A stretch of DNA of 29,345 nucleotides from DATFEN01 sp035691285 (GTDB lineage: Bacteria > Acidobacteriota > Vicinamibacteria > Fen-336). Positions 15,137-22,950 of this stretch are shown here, in pieces (within the stretch, counting starts at the first letter, position 1; each line of letters begins with the position of its first letter). Under the pieces are notes generated by a model, which searched no databases, was not told the origin of the DNA, and saw only the letters and a program-made list of their open reading frames with translations. The DNA lies in contig DASSJI010000263.1 of the NCBI GenBank assembly GCA_035691285.1, forward strand, positions 1-29,345. The letters run 5' to 3'. Both the position numbers and the translations under genes were made by a program.

Positions 15137-15804
15137 CGGGCCGCTCCGCTGCCGGCCCGGAGCCGGGTCGCGAGGAGCGCCGTGCCGGCGTGCGTCGCGA
15201 GGACGTCCAGCAGCTCGACGTCGGCCGGCTCCAGGCTTCCCTTGTGATCGAGCAGGCGATAGAGCACGAGCGCGCCGGTGACCTCGCCGTCCACCTTGAG
15301 GGGGACGCTCGCGACGATCCCCGGCTCCGGACCGTCCGGCGCGCCGGCGAGCCAGGTCTCTCCGAGTGCGACGCTCCGGCCGATGACGCCCTCGCCGGGC
15401 CGGATCATGCCCGGCTGTCCGGCCGACATCCCCACGCTGGCGACCGGCGCGAGCACCGCGGGCGACCCGATCAGCTCGAAGATGGCCATCTCCTCGCAGC
15501 CGAGCAGGCTGGCGACGACCTCCTCCAGGGCCTTGAGCACCGCGCCGCGGTCGAGGGTCGAGTGGAGGCGGTGGACGGCCACGTACAGGCTGGCCAGGTC
15601 AGCGGCGCGCTTGCGCGCCTCGACGAGGGCCTCCACCAGCCGCTGGCGCTCACGCTCGTGGCCGGCGAGCTCCTTGTGGAGCTCGAAGTGCAGGACCTCG
15701 CGGGTCACGAGCTGCTGGTGCAGGGAGCGGATCCCGTGCGTGACGCCCTCGGGGGCGTCGAGCTCGACGAGCACGGCCTCCACGGCGCGGAGCTGTTCGA
15801 CCAT
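15133..15804 (-). CDS. GAF-domain protein of the chemotaxis operon
   Basis: The product has 223 residues. ATG 15804 is preferred because GGGGAGG lies 8 bases before it; a GTG at 15834 that overlaps the preceding stop (GTGA) is the alternative. The N-terminal 75 residues are helical and heptad-like (LHQQLVTREVLHFELHKELAGHERERQRLVEALVEARKR, read here in parts). They are followed by a GAF domain of about 140 residues: LGCEEMAIFELIG, GEGVIGRSVALGETWLAG, IVASVPLKVDGEVTGALVLYR and a closing helix VELLDVLATHAGTALLATRL. GAF domains bind small ligands or mediate dimerisation. No output domain is attached, so it probably feeds information to the array or to a partner. Confidence 0.85.
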   Translation of the reverse strand: MVEQLRAVEAVLVELDAPEGVTHGIRSLHQQLVTREVLHFELHKELAGHERERQRLVEALVEARKRAADLASLYVAVHRLHSTLDRGAVLKALEEVVASLLGCEEMAIFELIGSPAVLAPVASVGMSAGQPGMIRPGEGVIGRSVALGETWLAGAPDGPEPGIVASVPLKVDGEVTGALVLYRLLDHKGSLEPADVELLDVLATHAGTALLATRLRAGSGAAR

Positions 15805-15830
15805 TCCACGGCCCTCCCCTTCCACGACGT

Positions 15831-16202
15831 TCACGCGCCCAGGCACGCCTGCACCTTCACGAGCAGCTCCTCGGGATCGAAGGGCTTCGTCAGGTAGTCC
15901 GTGCAGCCGCTCTCGTAGCCCGCCTCCACGTTGGCCGGCTCGCCGCGCGTCGTCACCAGGATCACGGGCGTGCCACGGGTCTCCGGCTTGGAGCGCAGCT
16001 CCCGCAGCGCCTCGAGGCCGGTCATGCGCGGCATGACCACGTCCATCACGATGAGGTCCGGACGCTCGGCGAGCGCTCGCTCGACGCCCTGCTGGCCGTC
16101 CGAGGCGGTCACCAGGTCGTAGGGCCCGTGCTTCAGCGTCATCCGCTCCATGAAGAGCGAGGTGACGGAGTCGTCGACGAGGAGGATCTTCTTCTTGCTC
16201 AC
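15831..16202 (-). CDS. CheY-like single-domain response regulator
   Basis: The product has 123 residues, starting at GTG 16202, which overlaps the EAL gene stop. It is a bare receiver domain: KILLVDDS at the start, acidic pair D10/D11, phospho-acceptor D54 (VMDVVMPRMTG), T84, and K106 in LTKPFD. With no output domain it is the likely diffusible target of the Hpt/CheA pair. Resemblance to PilG/PilH-type receivers (VTASDGQQGVE, KPETRGTPVILVT) leaves open that it acts on twitching or another surface motor rather than flagella. Confidence 0.93.
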   Translation of the reverse strand: MSKKKILLVDDSVTSLFMERMTLKHGPYDLVTASDGQQGVERALAERPDLIVMDVVMPRMTGLEALRELRSKPETRGTPVILVTTRGEPANVEAGYESGCTDYLTKPFDPEELLVKVQACLGA

Positions 16203-16966
16203 AATGAACTCCACTTCATGACTTGAGGTCCCCACGGCTGGGTCGCCGGGCGCGCCGGCCCGAACAGCCAGCCCTGGACGAGCTCGATGCCGAGGTTCCT
16301 GACCGCCTCGAGCTCGGCCCGGGTCTCGACGCCCTCGGCGATGGCCTGGCCGCCGAAGCGGGCCGCCAGCTCTGCGATCGACGCCAGCACCACCCTGCGG
16401 TGGAAGTCCCGCGGGCTGTCCGCGACGAAGTAGCGGTCGATCTTGAAGTACTCCGGCCGGCACTCGAGGATCATCAGGAAGTTCGAGTGCCCCAGGCCGA
16501 CGTCGTCCAGGGCGACGCGCACGCCGATGTCGCGCAGTCCCTCGAGGCTGGTGCGGAAGGCCGCCATGTCCCAGGGCGGAGCGTGCTCCACGATCTCCAG
16601 GACGATGCGCGAGGGGTCGATCATGTGGAGCGAGGCCGTGTCGCCCAGGAAGCTCAGGAACTCCGGGTCGTGGGCCAGCGTCGAGGCGTGCACGTTGATG
16701 CCGAGGGTCGCGCCGGGGGGCAGCGAGCGCGCCGTCTCGAGGATCGTCCTCACGCAGGCGCGGTCCACGGCCGCCGCGGCGTTCTTGCGGCCGGCGTAGT
16801 CGAACAGGACCTCGGGGGCCTCGAGGCTCGTGCCCTCGGGCCCCCGGACCAGGGATTCGAGGTAGTGGACGCGCATGCGGCCGGCGTCGGCCTCGAAGAC
16901 CGGCTGGAACAGCACCCGGAGCGATCCGGGCTCGAGGATCGTCTCGAGCAGGCAGCGCCTACCCAA
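16199..16966 (-). CDS. EAL-domain protein (probable cyclic-di-GMP phosphodiesterase)
   Basis: The product has 255 residues. TTG 16966 overlaps the end of the preceding receiver gene by 8 bases; GGAG lies 8 bases before it. The EAL domain fills the chain: YLESLVRG (35-42, ESL instead of EAL), GINVHAST, IVLEIVEH, ALDDVGLGHSN (DDVG rather than DDFG), FKIDRYFV, IAEGVET and VQGWLFG. The metal- and substrate-binding acidic residues appear to be kept, so hydrolysis of c-di-GMP to pGpG is plausible. It has no sensory or GGDEF domain; control probably comes from the receiver protein encoded immediately upstream. Confidence 0.9.
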   Translation of the reverse strand: MGRRCLLETILEPGSLRVLFQPVFEADAGRMRVHYLESLVRGPEGTSLEAPEVLFDYAGRKNAAAAVDRACVRTILETARSLPPGATLGINVHASTLAHDPEFLSFLGDTASLHMIDPSRIVLEIVEHAPPWDMAAFRTSLEGLRDIGVRVALDDVGLGHSNFLMILECRPEYFKIDRYFVADSPRDFHRRVVLASIAELAARFGGQAIAEGVETRAELEAVRNLGIELVQGWLFGPARPATQPWGPQVMKWSSL

Positions 16967-17363
16967 GCTGGACTCCGATGAGGCTCGCCGCCACCGCAGC
17001 GAGCTGTGGCAGGTCCTGGGGCTTCGCGAGGATGCGGTCGGCGCCGCAGCGGCGCGCCTCGACCTCCATCTCGTCCGAGACGAAGGCGCTCAGCACGATC
17101 ACCGCGGTTCCGGGGTTCGTGCGCCGGATCTCGCGCAGCACGTCGAGGCCCTCGGCGCCGCCGTAGCTGTTGAGGCGCAGGTCGAGGATCGCCAGGTCGT
17201 AGCGACGGTGGTCGACGAGGGCGGCGGCCTCCTCCGCCTCGCAAGCCACGTCCGCCTGGCAGCCGAGCTGGCGGAAGAAGCGCGCCATGGGATGGGCGAT
17301 CGCCTCCTCGTCGTCGAGGATCAGCAGGCGCGGCGCCGGGCTCGCAGCTCGCGTTTCGGTCAC
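16959..17363 (-). CDS. Single-domain response regulator (REC), first gene of the chemotaxis operon
   Basis: The product has 134 residues, starting at GTG 17363. It is a receiver domain: LLILDDEEAIAHPMARFFRQLG, phospho-acceptor D61 (AILDLRLNSYGGAEGLD), LSAFVSD and K114 (ILAKP). The beta1 sequence resembles the receiver halves of NtrC-like regulators such as the one encoded upstream. Overlap with the EAL gene suggests the two form a split REC-EAL module. A candidate sigma-54 promoter ends a few bases before the start. Confidence 0.9.
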   Translation of the reverse strand: MTETRAASPAPRLLILDDEEAIAHPMARFFRQLGCQADVACEAEEAAALVDHRRYDLAILDLRLNSYGGAEGLDVLREIRRTNPGTAVIVLSAFVSDEMEVEARRCGADRILAKPQDLPQLAAVAASLIGVQLG

Positions 17364-17377
17364 GAGCGACCCAGGTC

Positions 17378-17393
17378 TGCAACGCCGGGACCA
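17378..17393 (-). promoter_or_regulatory. Candidate sigma-54 (-24/-12) promoter of the chemotaxis operon
   Basis: The minus strand reads TGGTCCCGGCGTTGCA. GG and GC are separated by exactly 10 bases, and the -12 half is a full TTGCA, as in the consensus TGGCACG-N4-TTGCA; the -24 half keeps only TGG. The predicted start near 17367 is just 4 bases before the GTG at 17363, so the message would be nearly leaderless, which weakens the call. An NtrC-family activator is encoded immediately upstream. Confidence 0.4.
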
Positions 17394-17523
17394 GCACCTG
17401 TGCCTCGATCCGGAACGGCGGGGACGCTCAGCCGGCTCTATGGTTTGCGGGGCCCCCGGGCTGGCGAATCGAGAGCCGGAGCCCTGCGGTCCAGTCCTGG
17501 ATCCCGGACCGGCTTTCCGGACG

Positions 17524-18876
17524 TCAGGACGAGGTGGAGCGCGACAGCGCGAGGCCGTGCTTGCGGATCTTCTCGTACAGGGCGCTCCGCGAGAGGCCCA
17601 GCACCAGCGCGGCCTTGGCCACGTTGCCGCCTTCGGCTCCCAGCACTGCCTCGATGTGACGCCTCTCGGCCTCGGCGAGTGTGAGGCGCGCAGGCGTCGC
17701 CGGGGGCGCCTCGGCGTCCGTCACGTCCTCTGCTTCGAGCGTGCTCCGGTTGCCCAAAAGCACAGCGCGCTCGAGGGCGTTGCGAAGCTGGCGGATGTTC
17801 CCGGGCCAGCGTGCCGCGGCCACCGCTCCCTCCGCCGCATCCGAGAGCCGCAGCCCCGGCCGTCCCAGTTCCGTCCCGATGCGCGCCAGCAGGCCCCTCG
17901 CGAGGAGCACCGCATCCTTCCCCCGCTCGCGCAGCGGCGGGACTTGGAGGGGGACGGCGCTGATCCTGTAGTAGAGGTCCTCGCGGAACTTCCCCTCCTG
18001 CACCTGCCGGGCGAGATCGTGATGCGTCGCGGCGATCAGGCGCACGTCCACCCGGCGGTCCTTCACGTCCCCGAGACGGCGGAAGCGCAGCTCCTCGAGC
18101 ACCTTCAGGAGCTTGGCCTGCACCTGCACGTCCACGTCGCCGATCTCGTCGAGGAAGAAGGTACCGCGGTGGGCCAGCTCGAGGAGCCCCTGCTTCGCCG
18201 CAACCGCGCCCGTGAACGCCCCCTTCTCGTGCCCGAACAGCTCGCTCTCGAGCAGCTCGCGGGACAGGCCCGCGCAGTTCAGGTCCACGAAGGGCTCCTG
18301 GGCCCTCGGGCCGTGATCGTGCAGCCAGCGCGCCAGGACCCCCTTGCCGCTGCCGGTCTCGCCCTGGATCAGCACCGGGACCGCCGCCGACGCGACGCGC
18401 GCGGCCTGATCCGCCAGCCGCTTCACGGCCGGGCTCGTGCCGAGGAACGGGTCGACGGCGCTGCGCGCCTTGGCCGAGCGTCCGGCGAGGGACTCCTGGC
18501 GGCTGCGGCGGTTCTCGACCGCGCGGTCCAGCACGACGCGCAGGGTGGGCAGCTCGACCGGCTTCGTGAAGAACTGGTCGGCCCCTTCCTGCATCGCCTT
18601 GACCGCGAGGTCGATGGTGCCGTGGCCGGTCAGGATGATCACGGGCAACGAGGCGTCCATGGCCCGGAGCTGGCGCAGCAGATCGAGGCCGTCGCCATCG
18701 GGCAGGGAGAAGTCCAGCACAGCGGCGTCCGGGAGCGAGGCGCGGCAGACCTCGAGGGCGCCGGCGACGGTCTGCGCCTCGACGACCGCATAGCCGGCCG
18801 TGGCCAGGAAGCGGCGGATCGGGAAGCGGACCGCCTCCTCGTCGTCGACGAGGAGCACCGCCGAGCTACGCGCCAT
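17524..18876 (-). CDS. NtrC-family sigma-54-dependent response regulator
   Basis: The product has 450 residues, starting at ATG 18876. The receiver domain 1-120 has VDDEE and phospho-acceptor D55 in AVLDFSLPDGDG. The AAA+ sigma-54 activator domain has Walker A GETGSGKG (172-179), the sigma-54-contacting loop GAFTGA (219-224), Walker B FFLDEIG (240-246) and REDLYYRI. A C-terminal Fis-type helix-turn-helix includes NVAKAALVLGLSRSALYEKIRKHGL. Its start overlaps the histidine kinase stop by 11 bases, marking the two as a cognate pair. The chemotaxis operon, with a -24/-12-like site, lies 160 bases downstream and is a plausible target. Confidence 0.95.
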   Translation of the reverse strand: MARSSAVLLVDDEEAVRFPIRRFLATAGYAVVEAQTVAGALEVCRASLPDAAVLDFSLPDGDGLDLLRQLRAMDASLPVIILTGHGTIDLAVKAMQEGADQFFTKPVELPTLRVVLDRAVENRRSRQESLAGRSAKARSAVDPFLGTSPAVKRLADQAARVASAAVPVLIQGETGSGKGVLARWLHDHGPRAQEPFVDLNCAGLSRELLESELFGHEKGAFTGAVAAKQGLLELAHRGTFFLDEIGDVDVQVQAKLLKVLEELRFRRLGDVKDRRVDVRLIAATHHDLARQVQEGKFREDLYYRISAVPLQVPPLRERGKDAVLLARGLLARIGTELGRPGLRLSDAAEGAVAAARWPGNIRQLRNALERAVLLGNRSTLEAEDVTDAEAPPATPARLTLAEAERRHIEAVLGAEGGNVAKAALVLGLSRSALYEKIRKHGLALSRSTSS

Positions 18877-21800
18877 GGGCTCCGTCCTCGGAGCGGGCGG
18901 CCGAGAGCGGCAGCGAGACGTCGAACACGGCGCCCCCGCCGCCGCGGTTGGCGGCGGTGACGGTCCCGCCGTGCGCGTCGACGATGCGCTGCACGATCGA
19001 GAGCCCCAGGCCGGTGCCGCCCTTGCGCTTGGTGAAGAACGGCTCGAAGAGCCGGGCGGCGTCGTCCAGCGCGATGCCGGGGCCGTCGTCCTCGATGCGG
19101 AAGTGGAGCGCGCCTTCCTCCTGTCTGGCGGTCACCTTCACCTCGCCGTTCCGTGGAGACTGCTGGATCGCGTTCGCGATCAGGTTCTGCAGGACCTGCT
19201 CGATGCGGCCGGCATCGGCCGCGAGCGCCGGCAGCGCACCGGGCGCCTCCTCGATCACGCTCACGCCGCGCTCGCGCGCCAGGAGCGCGCACGCCCGGGC
19301 CGCGCGCCGCACGAGGTCCTCGGGACGGGTCGGGGCCCGCCGCAGGAGCGGCGACTTGCCGAAGTCCAGCAGGTCGCGCATGAGCTGGCTCAGCCGGCCC
19401 ACCTGGGAGCGCAGCAGGGTCGCGTACTCAGCATAGCCGGCCTGGTGCCCGTAGTCGGCCTCCAGCGCGTCGAGGGTGGCGGAGATGCTGAAGAGCGGGT
19501 TGCGCACCTCGTGGGCCACGCCCGCCACGAGCGAGCCCATGGCCGCCATCGTCTGGGTGCGCCGCAGCGATTCCTGCAGCTCGACCAGGCGCGTGACCTC
19601 GCCGATCACCAGGATCAGCCTCTCCTCGCCGCCGGCTCCGGCCGCGGCGACGCTGGCCGTGAGGGTGTAGGCTCGGCCGCTCTTGTTGCGTGCCTCGCCG
19701 GACTGCGCCGAGCGGGATGCGCCGGCGGCCGCCAGCAGACGGGCCGCGGCCGGCCAGGGCTCCTGGTCGCCGAGCTCCTCGACGCGGCGGCCCAGCAGTT
19801 CGCCCCATCTCGACGCGCCCGCCAGCGCTGCCGCGGCGCGGTTCAGGCGCACGATCCGCGCCTCCCGATCGAAGACGACGAGCGCGGTCTCCACGGCGTC
19901 GAAGGTCTTCTGCCACTCGGCCGCCGCCCGCTCGACCGCGGCCTGGAGCCGCGCGCGCTCCGCCGCCGCCTGCCGCTCGGCGGTCACGTTGCGCGCCAGG
20001 GTCAGGCGGGCGAGCCGGCCCGCGAACGGGACCTGGAGGCTCGTGAGGTCCACGTCGATCACGGAGCCGTCGCGGTGCCGCTGCTGGCGCAGCCCGACGT
20101 GGACGATGTGCGGGCGCGGCTTGCCGAGGTCCGCCAGGAACTCGGCCCAGTACGGGTCGCCGGGAACGGTGAGGTCCCCGACGGACATGGTCAGCAGCTC
20201 CTCGCGGCTGTACCCGTACTGCTCCACGCAGGCCGCGTTGACGGCGAGGAAGCGCAGCGTCGCCACGTCGTAGACGAGCATCGGCAGCGGGTTGCCGTCG
20301 AAGAGCAGCCGGTAGCGCGCCTCGGAGTCCTCGAGGGCTGCCTGGGCCGCCCTCCGCTCCGTGATGTCGCGGCCCGTCGACTGCAGCTCCACGAGGCGAC
20401 CGTCGGCGTCGAAGATGCCGCGGTCGGTCCACTCCTGCCAGCGCCGCTCGCCGGAGGCCGTGACGCTCTCGTGAACGTCGGTGGCCAGGGGATGCTCCGG
20501 TGTCAGCGAGAGGATCTTGCGACGGACGGCCTCGCGGTCCTCGGGGGCCACCTGGGGCAGGAAGCCGCTCCCGACGAGCTCCTCGGCGGCCTTGCCGAAG
20601 ACGCGACAGTAGGCCTGGTTGACGAACGTGCGGATGCCGTCCGGCCGCCAGCGGACGATCATCTCGGTCTGGTCCTCGATCACGGCCCGGAACAGCTCCT
20701 CGTTGCGGCGCAGCGCGGCCTCCGCCTCTCGCTGCTCGCTGATGTCCCTCACCGCCGTGACCCAGAGGCCCGGGCCGAGGGGGCGGCCGCGCGCCTCGAC
20801 GGGGACGCGGCTGCCGTCCTTGCGGATGGCGACGAGCTCGTGGGCGGCAGGCGCGTCGCTCGCGAGCGCGGCGGCGACCTGCTCGCGGTTCTCGGGGCTG
20901 ACGAGCTCCAGGACGTGCCGGCCGATCAGCTCCTCGCGGTCGTAGCCGAGCATGTCGGCGAACTGCTGATTGACGTCCAACAGCCGGCCGTGCTGACCGA
21001 AGGCGATCCCCTCGTGGGACGCCTCGGAGAGGCGCCGCCAGCGCTCCTCGGACGCGCGCAGGTCCTCGACGGCCCGCTTGCGCTCCGTGACGTTCCGGGC
21101 CACCCACAGCACGCAGTCGTTGGGGAGCGGCGAGAGCACCGCCGCGTACCAGGCGGGCGCGCCGCCGAGCATCAGGGCGTACTCGAACTCGACCGTCTCC
21201 TGGGTCGCGAGGCAGCGGCGGATCTGCGCCAGGAACTCGTCGGCGTGCTCCTTGGGGAGGACGTCGTGGAGGCGCCGCCCCAGGAGCTCGGCCGACGAGC
21301 GTTCCATGAGGGGCGCGCTCGGTGAGACGCGCACGTAGCGGCCTTCCGCGTCGTGAACGATGACGACGTCCTTCATGGCGGTGAACAGCGCCCACAGCTC
21401 GGCCTCGGAGTCGCGGAGCGCGAACTCGGCACGCTTGCGATCGGTGATGTCCATGACCGAGCCGCGCATCAGGGCCGGCTTCCCCTGGCTGTCGCGAGAG
21501 ACGCTGCCGTGCGCCTCGAGCCAGCGGGTCGATCGCGCGCCGACGCGGAACTCGGCCTGGTGGGACGACACGCCGCCAGCAGCCACCTGCTCGATGGACC
21601 TGAGGAGGCCCGCTCGATCGTCCGGATGAATCGCCTCGAGGAGCGCCTGGAGCGTGGCGCCCCGCGGCAAACCGAGCAGCGCCTCGGTCTGCTCGGTCCA
21701 GGCGGCCGAGCCTCTGGCAATGTCCCATTCCCAGGTTCCCATCTGGGCCGCGTCGAGGGCGAGCCGCAGGCGCGCCTCGGCCGCGCGCAGCCCCTCGGCC

Positions 21801-22354
21801 TGGGACTCGGCCCGCTGCACGGCGGCCGCAACCGTCAGCACCAGCAGGCCCGCCAGCAGCCCGAAGACGATGGCCATGCGGAGCCACGTCGTGGAGAGCG
21901 GGAGCTGCGCGGACCACAGGTCGGCGGCCTGCATACGCACGGCGGCGCCGAGCAGCCACAGGCACGCCGCGCCGGCGAAGAGCGCCAGCAGGCCCGCGCG
22001 GCTGCCGAACGCCAGCGCCGCCACCACGGCGGCCAGCACCAGGGTCAGGACGCCGCCGGGCGACGGGCCGCCGCCGGCGACCAGCGCGGCGCCGGCGGCG
22101 AGGAGCAGCGCGATCAGCAGGATCGCCCGCGGGCCGTCGCCGAGCCTGCGGCCGAGCGCCACCGACAGCGCGCCGGACGCCGGGACCAGCGCAGCGCCCA
22201 GGAGGCCAGGCGCGCTCATGGCGCCCACCAGCGCCAGGTACAGGACCACCGGCACGCCGCCCGCGAACAGGATCCAGCCGACCCGCCTGAGCAGCTCGGC
22301 GCGCCACGAGAGCGCCGAGTCGGCGTCAGGCGTGTTCGGTGCCGGCGCAGTCAA
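18866..22354 (-). CDS. Membrane-bound multi-PAS sensor histidine kinase
   Basis: The product has 1162 residues; TTG 22354 is the only start that keeps the N-terminal membrane region. Residues 22-180 carry about six hydrophobic segments. Then come six PAS-type repeats, roughly 195-310, 320-430, 440-550, 560-680, 690-805 and 825-930; several end in the PAC-like DITDRKRAE, NVTERKRA, DISEQREAE and DITERRAAQ. The HisKA H-box MGSLVAGVAHEVRNPL places the phospho-acceptor at H948. The ATPase domain has an N box NLIANAIQQSP, DDGPGI and GTGLGLSIVQRIV. It resembles NtrB/AtoS-type kinases and should phosphorylate the NtrC-type regulator that follows. No haem- or flavin-binding residues can be assigned to the PAS domains by eye. 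Confidence 0.93.
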   Translation of the reverse strand: MTAPAPNTPDADSALSWRAELLRRVGWILFAGGVPVVLYLALVGAMSAPGLLGAALVPASGALSVALGRRLGDGPRAILLIALLLAAGAALVAGGGPSPGGVLTLVLAAVVAALAFGSRAGLLALFAGAACLWLLGAAVRMQAADLWSAQLPLSTTWLRMAIVFGLLAGLLVLTVAAAVQRAESQAEGLRAAEARLRLALDAAQMGTWEWDIARGSAAWTEQTEALLGLPRGATLQALLEAIHPDDRAGLLRSIEQVAAGGVSSHQAEFRVGARSTRWLEAHGSVSRDSQGKPALMRGSVMDITDRKRAEFALRDSEAELWALFTAMKDVVIVHDAEGRYVRVSPSAPLMERSSAELLGRRLHDVLPKEHADEFLAQIRRCLATQETVEFEYALMLGGAPAWYAAVLSPLPNDCVLWVARNVTERKRAVEDLRASEERWRRLSEASHEGIAFGQHGRLLDVNQQFADMLGYDREELIGRHVLELVSPENREQVAAALASDAPAAHELVAIRKDGSRVPVEARGRPLGPGLWVTAVRDISEQREAEAALRRNEELFRAVIEDQTEMIVRWRPDGIRTFVNQAYCRVFGKAAEELVGSGFLPQVAPEDREAVRRKILSLTPEHPLATDVHESVTASGERRWQEWTDRGIFDADGRLVELQSTGRDITERRAAQAALEDSEARYRLLFDGNPLPMLVYDVATLRFLAVNAACVEQYGYSREELLTMSVGDLTVPGDPYWAEFLADLGKPRPHIVHVGLRQQRHRDGSVIDVDLTSLQVPFAGRLARLTLARNVTAERQAAAERARLQAAVERAAAEWQKTFDAVETALVVFDREARIVRLNRAAAALAGASRWGELLGRRVEELGDQEPWPAAARLLAAAGASRSAQSGEARNKSGRAYTLTASVAAAGAGGEERLILVIGEVTRLVELQESLRRTQTMAAMGSLVAGVAHEVRNPLFSISATLDALEADYGHQAGYAEYATLLRSQVGRLSQLMRDLLDFGKSPLLRRAPTRPEDLVRRAARACALLARERGVSVIEEAPGALPALAADAGRIEQVLQNLIANAIQQSPRNGEVKVTARQEEGALHFRIEDDGPGIALDDAARLFEPFFTKRKGGTGLGLSIVQRIVDAHGGTVTAANRGGGGAVFDVSLPLSAARSEDGAHGA

Positions 22355-22385
22355 GGCTTCGAGCGCTGCCCGAGCGCGAGGCGGT

Positions 22386-22886
22386 TCAGGCGGGCGGGTC
22401 GGAGACCGGCGCGTCCACCACGGCCTTCCACTGGCCGCCGGTCTTCCTCCAGACGACGACGCCGAAGCCCTTCTGCGTGGCGGGCATCTTCGTCTTCGGG
22501 TTGCTCAGGGTCAGGGAGTACGTGGCGAGCTCGTAGGCGAGGTCGCCCGAGCGCGCGACCTCGACCGATGTGGTCTCGAAGCTCAACGCGAAGTTGGGGT
22601 CCTGCATCATCCCGCCGAGGGTCTGGCGGATGGCGGCCAGCCCCTTGACGTCCGGTGCGGCCTCGAGGATCACCACGGCGTCTTCCGTGTAGTACGAGGC
22701 GAACTTCTCCACGTCCTTCGCCTGGGCGGCGGCGGACCAGTCCTTCGAAGCGGCGCGGATGGCCGCCTCGTCGGCGGCGCGCGTGTCGGGGGGCTCGACC
22801 GGCTGCGGTGATGGGGCCGGCTGGGCGCAGCCGGCGAGGGAGAGTGCGACGACCAACGCACCGGATCGCCTCAGCACGGACTTCAT
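22386..22886 (-). CDS. SnoaL/NTF2-like lipoprotein (DUF4440/SgcJ type)
   Basis: The product has 166 residues, starting at ATG 22886 behind GGAGGTGACCG. The signal peptide ends in lipobox LAGC (Cys20), predicting a membrane-anchored lipoprotein. The mature part is an NTF2-like fold: AAIRAASKDWSAAAQAKDVEKFASYYTEDAVVI, GLAAIRQTL, SGDLAYELATYSLTL, VVWRKTGGQWKAVVD. Related proteins are mostly uncharacterised; some bind small ligands. It lies 31 bases before the sensor kinase start, so it may be co-transcribed and could assist sensing, but nothing in the sequence shows this. Confidence 0.85.
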   Translation of the reverse strand: MKSVLRRSGALVVALSLAGCAQPAPSPQPVEPPDTRAADEAAIRAASKDWSAAAQAKDVEKFASYYTEDAVVILEAAPDVKGLAAIRQTLGGMMQDPNFALSFETTSVEVARSGDLAYELATYSLTLSNPKTKMPATQKGFGVVVWRKTGGQWKAVVDAPVSDPPA

Positions 22887-22950
22887 CGGTCACCTCCTGC
22901 CCCGACGCTCGGGGGCGCCGCATCCTACTCCCGGACGGCCCGCCCGCGCG

